DNA of 64,000 nucleotides from the NCBI GenBank assembly GCA_028554755.1, contig JAPTOF010000020.1:9639001-9703000 (forward strand), written 5' to 3'. The notes under the pieces are model-generated. The model was not told the origin of the DNA, did no database searches, and saw only the letters and a list, made by a program, of their open reading frames with translations. This DNA comes from Cordia subcordata (lineage: Eukaryota > Streptophyta > Magnoliopsida > Boraginales > Cordiaceae). The translations under genes were made by a program, and so were the position numbers. The first letter of the stretch is position 1, and each line of letters starts with the position of its first letter. Below are positions 57,300 to 64,000 of this stretch, in pieces.

Positions 57300-58290
57300 T
57301 AAGGTCTTGGGCCACTTCTCATATTAACTAATTGATTTTTATGATGGAACCTCAAGATTTTTAACATTGTATTAAAGCTGAGCTTTTGGTCTAGTTCTCA
57401 TGTTGCCCATATATCTACGTGTGACCTATCAAGTTCGTTTATTGTGCACATATGTTCACATGTTGAACTATTCCTGCAACCTAGCCGAACTGCATTTGTT
57501 CAGGGTTGTGGTGGTCCATACATTTATTCTGGGCCACACGACAATCCAAATTCTGTTTCAGGTCGTGGTGACTCACAAAGCTATTTTGGGTCACATGACC
57601 ATCCAAGTCCAAGAACAATTACAAGTCCAATCTAGTCTAATTCAATCCATCTGTCAAGCGGTGCAAGCACTCTTCCAAGTCACATGTGAGAAGGGTGTTA
57701 CAATATACAATTTTGTCCCACATGAAAAAATCCTAAGATTTAAGATCACCATATAAGTTCTTGGGCCACGATTCAAGATCACCACATAAAGTCCTGGGAC
57801 ATTCCTCATATTAATCAATTGATTTGTATGATGGAACCTTAGTGATTCTTCACAGTGGACTTGAGGTTTTTCGATATGGGAGGAATATATATTCCAACAA
57901 CCCCTCACGTGTGACCTGAAATGGTGTATGTATTACTTGGATGGGTGTGAGATCTATGGGCTAACACGATACGAACTTTGGATGGACGTGAGACCCAAAA
58001 TAATGAATGGGTTAACACGACCTGTAATGGAACTTTGATGGTCGTGTGGCTCAAAATAAGGAGGGTTATATGGACCACCACGACTAAGATCAAATGTAGG
58101 TAGGCTGCTTGCAAGAGATGGGCCACATGTCAATGGATGTGCACAATGGATGAGCTTAATGGATCGCACGTGGAGATATATGCAGCGTAGAGATTGGATC
58201 AAAAACCCAACTCTGATACCGTGTGAAAGATCACTGAAATTCTATCACAAAAATCAATTAGTCAATATGAGTAGTGACCTAAGACTTTTT
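57300..58290. repeat. large inverted repeat built from two LTR-primer-site-leader copies
   Basis: 57300-57612 and the complement of 57976-58290 align throughout. Each arm has an LTR-like end (CATATTAACTAATTGATTTT), a copy of an initiator-Met primer site (TTGTATTAAAGCTGAGC on the left, GGTATCAGAGTTGGG on the right complement), a shared leader (ATTGTGCACAT, GCAACCTAGCC) and two tandem 55-bp units (GGTCGTGGTG...CACACGACCATCCAA). The 363-bp centre holds a further LTR-like piece ending TATATTCCAACA at 57899. Frames in this region are not genes. Interpretation: two non-autonomous copia-like copies in opposite orientation. Confidence 0.7.
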
Positions 58291-58951
58291 ATGGTGGTCT
58301 TGAACCTTTGGAATATCACCTTTGGAAAAACCTCCTAGTGGCATTCTAGGAATTTTGGAAATGATGTCAAAGGGGTCTAGTCCCTTATGTGACTAAGGCT
58401 TTGTTTCGTAAGTTATGGAATTTTAGTTGTTGAGCTTTTAGGTAGAGTGTTAAGCAAAAGCGCCGTTGAACAAAGACCATTAACGATTGTTTGGCCAGGT
58501 GTTTTAAGAGTTAAACTTTTAGTAATTATTTTAAGGAAATATTGGATATTTTAATTTTTGAACTAATAAAAACAACTTTTGAGTGTCGCTGACTCTAAGA
58601 TGTAATCTTCAATGCGGCTTCCTTTGTATAAAAACAAAAGGAAAAAGAAAGGCTGAAAGTTATCGGACCTCTATTTTGATTATAAATTAAAATGAAATCT
58701 CAATCCCAATCATATAATTCCAAAGTTCTCGTTTTAGTTTCTTGCACTGAGACGACTTCTTTCACATGTGTGTCTCAGAACAAAGGGAAGATAACATATG
58801 GAATTTTCTGGGTATAATAAAATCAAGTATCAATTTGCCCATAAAATGTCACACTTTCACTAATTTTTACAACTTTTTTGAGTTGTCAAGGGGCAAGAGT
58901 CCTTACAAATGGGAAGTCGAAAGTAATTAAATTAACTAACCGCCTTTTTCT

Positions 58952-58984
<33 letters not shown>

Positions 58985-58990
58985 TTTTTG
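58291..58990. other. upstream flank of the bHLH gene
   Basis: 58345-58600 contains repeat phrases (ATTGTTTGGCCAGGTGTTTTAAGAG) shared loosely with 75-255 and 46000-46135. A CT-rich run at 58954-58985 ends close to the TATA box. No coding sequence. Confidence 0.5.
58954..58985 (+). repeat. (CT)n tract upstream of the bHLH gene
   Basis: Mostly CT dinucleotides over about 32 bases, some 20 bases upstream of the TATA box. CT-rich tracts near plant start sites can act in transcription; here that is inference. Confidence 0.7.
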
Positions 58991-59004
58991 TGGTACGACA
59001 ATAT

Positions 59005-59012
59005 TATAAATA
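59005..59012 (+). promoter_or_regulatory. TATA box of the PIF-like bHLH gene
   Basis: TATAAATA, preceded by a CT tract. A start site near 59035 would leave a leader with an upstream ATG at 59098 opening a 32-codon uORF that ends at TAA 59194. Confidence 0.5.
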
Positions 59013-59097
59013 GAGCTATATAGACAGGGTGCATGAGGCCTGAGTTTGTCTTTTTTTTTTTTTCTCCTTCACATTATATGTCGTTGTATTATTTCCG

Positions 59098-59196
59098 ATG
59101 AGCGACAACGACACAAATTGCAACCAACTTACAACTCAAGCAAATGTTACTCTGCCTTTGGATCCAAATGTTCGGCTCGAGGCAACGCCTCGTTAA
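59098..59196 (+). other. 32-codon upstream ORF or decayed first exon
   Basis: ATG 59098 (MSDNDTNCNQLTTQ) to TAA 59194. An overlapping frame (MFGSRQRLVNLGATPPAFD) continues to TAA near 59256 and is in phase with the coding start at 59309. Together they could be a real N-terminal exon broken by one shift and one stop. No APB phytochrome-binding motif is seen in either frame. Confidence 0.35.
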
Positions 59197-59308
59197 CTTA
59201 GGTGCGACACCACCTGCATTCGACATAAGTACAGCTGAAGAAGCGAATTATTCGGACATGTAAAATTTCTTATCAAATGTTGAGCTTCAATCTTCACAGG
59301 CTGAGCAA

Positions 59309-62300
59309 ATGAAGACTCACCATGAATTAGAAGTGCGAGAATCACATGGGAGAAGGAGAAAATTAAAGGAGTTGGAGCATGGACAAACTCAAAGCAAAGT
59401 GAGTTTTATGTACGCATAAAAATATTTTTTGAGAAAAAAAACTTTTAGGTTCTTTGGTTTTAGCCACTATGCCAAATAGGTCTCCCTTACTTTTTTTTTT
59501 TAGATCATTTTATTTGTTAAGACTTAAGCACATAAATATAACAAATCCTTCTTTATAAGTCTAAACTTTTATATGAGGTAATAACTTTATCATGATATTA
59601 GAATTAGGTTATGGGCTCAAAACTTTTTGCCACTCATTTGCAATAATATTAAAATTGTTTACAAGCAAAACTTAAAATAAATCACGTTTGCATATGAGGG
59701 GAACTTACTGCTACCTATCCAAAAAAATATTAAAATTGTTCATATATAAGACTCAAAACAAATCACATGTACACATGAAGGGACTTGTACATTAAATTAA
59801 TACAACAAATTCGTACGTACAAGTTTAAACTTTTACAAAGGTGATACTTCACTAGTTATATTTAGTTATTGTGTTTAACACTATTACCTTGTTAGTTAAA
59901 ATCAACAAAAATATTGGTTGACTTCACAAAATTCTTTTTACTCTTAATGAGGCAGCTAATATGGTCGAAAGCTCTTTTTTTTTTTTTTTTACATGGTTCA
60001 TTCACCATTTTGGTGGGAAAAAAATAAAAAATTTAAAACCTCCCTAACGATCATGTACAGTGACTATTTAAAAAGTTTAAAAAAGGAATTCAATAAATAT
60101 TTTTAATTGCAAAAGCAATTCTATTTGTCCGAACTATGATGAAAATAATACGATGTATCCAATACTCCACAGTTTACATTGCATTTATTGTTAATTTGAT
60201 CATAACTAAAGCAAATAAAAATATTTCTAAAGCAAGTATGCATATCCATTGAATTTTTCCCTTTTTCTAAAAGAAAAAAAGAAGAAATTTGAAACTTTCG
60301 ATAGGATCATGTCACATAACCATGGGGGACTTTTTGACTTTTTAAAACTTCTTTAACTAATAAATCATGCCGAAGATGAAAGAATAGAAAAAAATTAGAT
60401 TTTTGTCATATTAGTTGTCTCATTAAGGATAAATGTAACATTTTGTGAAGTTAATCAATATTGTTATATTGTTGTTAACATTAACTGACAGGACATAATA
60501 GAGTGACTTAGGAAAGGATAACAATAATTTGTTTAAATTCTAAAACTAAAGAACTTGATGTCTTTTTCTTGATTTATTTTTACATAAATGTTGGTGCAAC
60601 CATGTATTTGTAATTAATCTACTTCTATAATTTATGGTCAAATTTTTCTTCTAGTTTGTTAGGTGGAAGATGTAAAGTTAAAAGATGCAGGATCATCACC
60701 AGCCTAAGAAGACACGTAGTGAAATGCATATCATGGCGGAAAGGGTGAGATAGGTGTATTTTAAGTATTTGTAATTTGTGCACCTAATGTTTATCAGTTG
60801 GTGGTTAAATTCACTAGCTAGATTTTTCTTGTTGCCAAAAAAAAAAAAAATCTAAAGGACGGGAGCATGTGACAAATGTTACGTCTTGGACCACCTAGAG
60901 AAATAGAAATGGTTCCAAAGACAGATGGGAAAATTAGGAAATTTCGGAAATATACTAGAAGGGTAACTAATTTGGCTTAAATGAAATGAAATGAAATATT
61001 GATTGGTCCTCATTAAGGTATTAAAATACTATAGAATTTGCCAGCTAAATTTGGTGGTTTCTTTACGCCGATCAATTTATCAAAAAAGCGTATAAATAAT
61101 ATGGATGAAGAGTGAAACAGATTAATAGGCGAAAAAAAGGAAAGCAAAACCGAGAAAAAGAACTCTGTAATGGTTTACACTTTTTGCCTATTTATATAGC
61201 TTTAGCTAAACAACAAGCATAACGATATAAGTTTTGTTAACAAAACCATCTAAGTTCAAGAAATCTCCAGAGCATTTCTGTACAAAAAGTCATTTCATGT
61301 TGAAAAATATTGTTAGTATAGATATTATAAGTGATTATCTCATCTAAAAATTTAAGTTATTAAAAAGATTATCAGATTTATTTGTTGTTTCAACATATCA
61401 TAACATGTGACTAGATAATTTTTGTTGAAGGTTTCATTTGTTAAAGAGGCTTATTATATGTTTTCATTGTCTTTACTATATTGCAACGATGGTATTTCTG
61501 CCTTTACTAAGTCAACTTTGGCTCTTTGGTCCATCTAAAATTGAGTATAAATTTCTTTCTAGAGTGAGTGGAGGTCCCTTTTTTTTTTTTTTTTTAAATA
61601 GAGCTTCAAATTATTTCAACAATATTTATCTTTAATATTACATTTTTCCACTTTATATTTCATCCCTATAATATTTTTGTTTTTCCCCTACACGTGAACA
61701 GAGACGAAGGCAGCGGATTAGCCAGAAGATAAAAGATCTCCAGGAAGTCATACCTAATTGTGATAAGGTCATCACCCACGCTGCCATATACTCAGTGTAG
61801 ACCCGACTAATCCCTGTTCATTTGTCTGCATGTGCATGCGTTCCTATATTGTTTGACACGTAAAATTTTTCCTGAAGCTACCAATTCAAACTACACGTAA
61901 TGAAAATTCTAAACAGCATCATGTCATGGGCGGGTTGGTCTTCCAAACGGGATCGCTCCCACCAGCATCACACATCAAAACTGAAAAAATCATGCAAGCC
62001 CTATTTTTTTTTTTTTTTTGGGTTGAAAATTTTGTAGAGTGGTTGGAAGAATTTTCAGTCATATATAATATAATTGTAAGATAGAGAGAAATTTGTTGTA
62101 ATAGTTATTTTTCTTTAGTATTCCATCATAATTTTAAATATTTGGCTATTTTTTGCCTGCCTACTCATGTTTAATTTGAGCGAAACATATTGTCAAACCT
62201 CTTTGTAATGATCAATTTGTAGCCTTATGAGTTGCTGTTTTATCTGCTAAGATTTTATTATCTCCTAGACTCATACAACTGACATTCTGGATGATGCCGT

Positions 62301-62774
62301 TGCATACATTAAAGTAATGCAGCGCCAAATTCAAGTAAGTCGTATAAAATTTTTGTTTTATTTATGTTCTCCATTTAGATAAATTATATTCTCTTGGTTA
62401 AAATGTAAAGTTGCTTGCAGATGATGTCCATGGGAATAACTCCAATACATCTCATACTCATGGACACCAACACACAAATTTACCCATGGTCATCTAGCAT
62501 GCCAACGATGCTAGGCCCGTCCGGTAGCCTTTATCAACTGTCGTCGACGATCGGAACTTCACCTCCGATGTATCAAGTTGGGCTCGTCCAACATCCACAA
62601 CCGCAATTCGCACCCGATAGTTTTCAACCTTTGCCTGCTGTAGTTTCTGCTTCAACTATGCAACCTATGTTTGTTCTTACATTTTCTTCTCCTCTAATTG
62701 GTCCAAGCCATGGAGAAACTAGCTCAAGGACAACTCCTAGTGTTTCAACTAGCCTCCTTCACCAGCCACGGTGA
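59309..62774 (+). CDS. PIF-like bHLH transcription factor, five-exon model
   Basis: Exons 59309-59398, 60685-60744, 61702-61767, 62269-62334 and 62421-62774 join in phase 0 through GT-AG introns into 211 residues. The basic region reads TRSEMHIMAERRRRQRIS, keeping the His, Glu and Arg that contact G-box DNA. Helix 1 follows with DLQEVIPNCDK. The two 66-bp exons and the MMSMG start of the last exon match PIF gene structure. The loop reads THTTDILDD, unlike the usual DKASMLDE. The last 118 residues are Pro/Ser/Thr-rich with no known domain. PIFs bind G-boxes and act in light signalling, but no APB phyB-binding motif is visible, so light control by phyB is not supported. Start ATG and second acceptor (AG 60683-60684) are chosen to keep frame; another frame of exon 2 (EDVKLKDAGSSPA) hints at decay. 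It may be a pseudogene. Confidence 0.68.
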
Positions 62775-62851
62775 CGGATATATTTTTCTTCCGACTTTCC
62801 AGCACCTGGCATGTGTCAGATTCTATACCGTGAGTAGAATCCAGTGTTTTT

Positions 62852-62857
62852 AATAAA
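62852..62857 (+). terminator. poly(A) signal of the bHLH gene
   Basis: AATAAA 78 bases after the stop codon, at a normal distance for a plant 3' UTR. Confidence 0.5.
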
Positions 62858-63079
62858 TGTCGCTACCCCTGGTATGTACCACTTTCCTAATCAAGAGATA
62901 AGAGAACAACCTTCTCCGGAAGTTACGGAATCATTTGTCTGAGTTCTTCCACATGGTTCTTTTTCTTTCCAATTTCGCTTTCTTAAGACATTAAAAACTT
63001 CGAAACGTCAAGTAATTATTTATGTTTATGACTCTTTAAAATATATCTACAATCTAAGAATAACATGTTCAGAATATGT

Positions 63080-63274
63080 GAATGATTTCAAAACTTGTAG
63101 TCGCAGGTATTACAGGCATCCAATCGACGATCAAATTGTTGTGTTGTGTTCGCATGAGGAGAGTGAACTCGTTAAATTTCACGTTGATCCAACGGTTAGA
63201 TTATGAAATTTAATAGGCGGTGCATCATACATATTTGGGTGTACTATACTTTGGGTGTATAATATAATTTGTGC
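63080..63274 (+). repeat. dispersed repeat family R1, copy 3 (3' part)
   Basis: GAATGATTT, GTTGTGTTGTGTTCG, CTCGTTAAATTTCACGTTGATC and the ending GTGTATAATATAATTTGTG align with 5680-5876. The 5' array is missing. Confidence 0.75.
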
Positions 63275-64000
63275 CAACACCTGCATAGGATAATTCATGT
63301 ATTAAATTAAAAAGTAAAAATAAAATTACAATTAAAAAATTAAAGCTAAAGATTAAAAAGTTGAAAATCAAAAATCAAAAATTGAAAATAATGGAAAAGT
63401 AAGAAAATTTAGAAATTAAAGACTAAAATTAAAAACTAAAAATTAAAATATTAAAATATCATATTGTTAAAATTAAAAATAAATAAATAAAAAATAAATT
63501 TAAGTAAATAAATGAATAGAACTTTGAACAAGAATTTTAATTGAACATATTACGAACTATCTTTTTATAATATAGCAATTTTTTTTCACGAAATAGTAAG
63601 AAAAATATTTTTTAATTACAAGATTGAGTTCAATACTTCTTAAAATAGAAACAACAGACTGCAAAAATAATGTGAAACTGGCCATTAATTGTCAACTAGT
63701 TAATGCCTAAAATGATATTTGTTTGTAATTTTTTAAAAAAATGTGTCACTGCATTCAAAGTCTTTGTTGAAAAAATAAATAAATAATGTATAAAGCACGA
63801 AGCAAATTTATGCTAGTTTTATTAATTTTTATAATGAATTTGGTGTTTACCTCACATCTATTTTTTTTTTCTACTTTCAAAGAGATAAAAGACCGATTAC
63901 ATATAACTAGTAAGAATTGATCCTTGGACCACTCACACTAAAGGTGAGAGACCACTAGGTGCTTGGTCATCTCATGTCTATTTTAATTTGATGTCTTTTA
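63275..64000. other. A-rich low-complexity tail, no gene seen
   Basis: 63300-63490 is a degenerate repeat of AAAATTAAAAACTAAAAATTA type. After it only AT-rich DNA is seen to the window edge. Confidence 0.6.

Noticed and set aside
57444..58126. Several 60-80 residue frames
   Set aside because: They are opposite-strand readings of the two arms of the inverted repeat.
61691..61696. CACGTG G-box as autoregulatory site
   Set aside because: It is a single hexamer at the end of an intron, next to a splice acceptor; chance is enough to explain it.

Overview
This is nuclear DNA from a flowering plant, almost certainly a eudicot. It is AT-rich, its genes have short exons and canonical GT-AG introns, and it is full of plant LTR retrotransposons, a plant LINE with an RNase H domain, MITEs and microsatellites. 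No bacterial, organellar or viral genes, tRNAs, rRNAs or CRISPR arrays were seen. I cannot name the species.

Only two host genes are supported, one near each end. A complete five-exon gene for a 216-residue reticulon-like (RTNLB) protein lies at 1278-2851. At 59309-62774 is a five-exon model for a 211-residue bHLH protein of the PIF type. It keeps the DNA-contacting residues but shows no phytochrome-binding motif, and its loop is unusual.

The 56 kb between them is repeat territory. Left to right: a Ty3/gypsy element of Tat type (7356-14291, minus, 5-bp TSD TATCC) with broken gag-protease-RT and an opposite-strand ORF; a miniature TRIM (16321-16866); arrays of small hairpins near 18.9 and 21.1 kb; a truncated copia element (about 23.86-26.08 kb) whose LTR was hit by a second Tat-like gypsy element (26079-31296, TSD ATGCT), itself hit by a 1.36-kb LTR-like insertion; a TIR element (31440-32338); a non-coding LTR element (32363-35245, TSD TCATT) carrying a 1.6-kb solo LTR (TSD GACTA) in one of its LTRs; a near-complete but dead Ty1/copia element (35642-40629, TSD ATTCT); AT-rich DNA with a TIR element (46.5-48.4 kb), a MULE-like MITE (TSD ACACAAATA) and a hAT-like element; a 5'-truncated LINE (51.76-55.95 kb) with a solo LTR inside its RT; and a large inverted repeat with two primer-binding-site copies (57.3-58.3 kb).

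Insertions inside insertions give a relative order of events. Stop codons in the copia element look like CAG to TAG changes, as expected from decay of methylated CHG sites. The most unusual signals are runs of short hairpins whose stems differ from unit to unit yet keep pairing (18877-18993, 34467-34726, 21049-21187). Element boundaries were read by eye from LTR pairs, TIRs and target-site duplications; copy identities are estimates.
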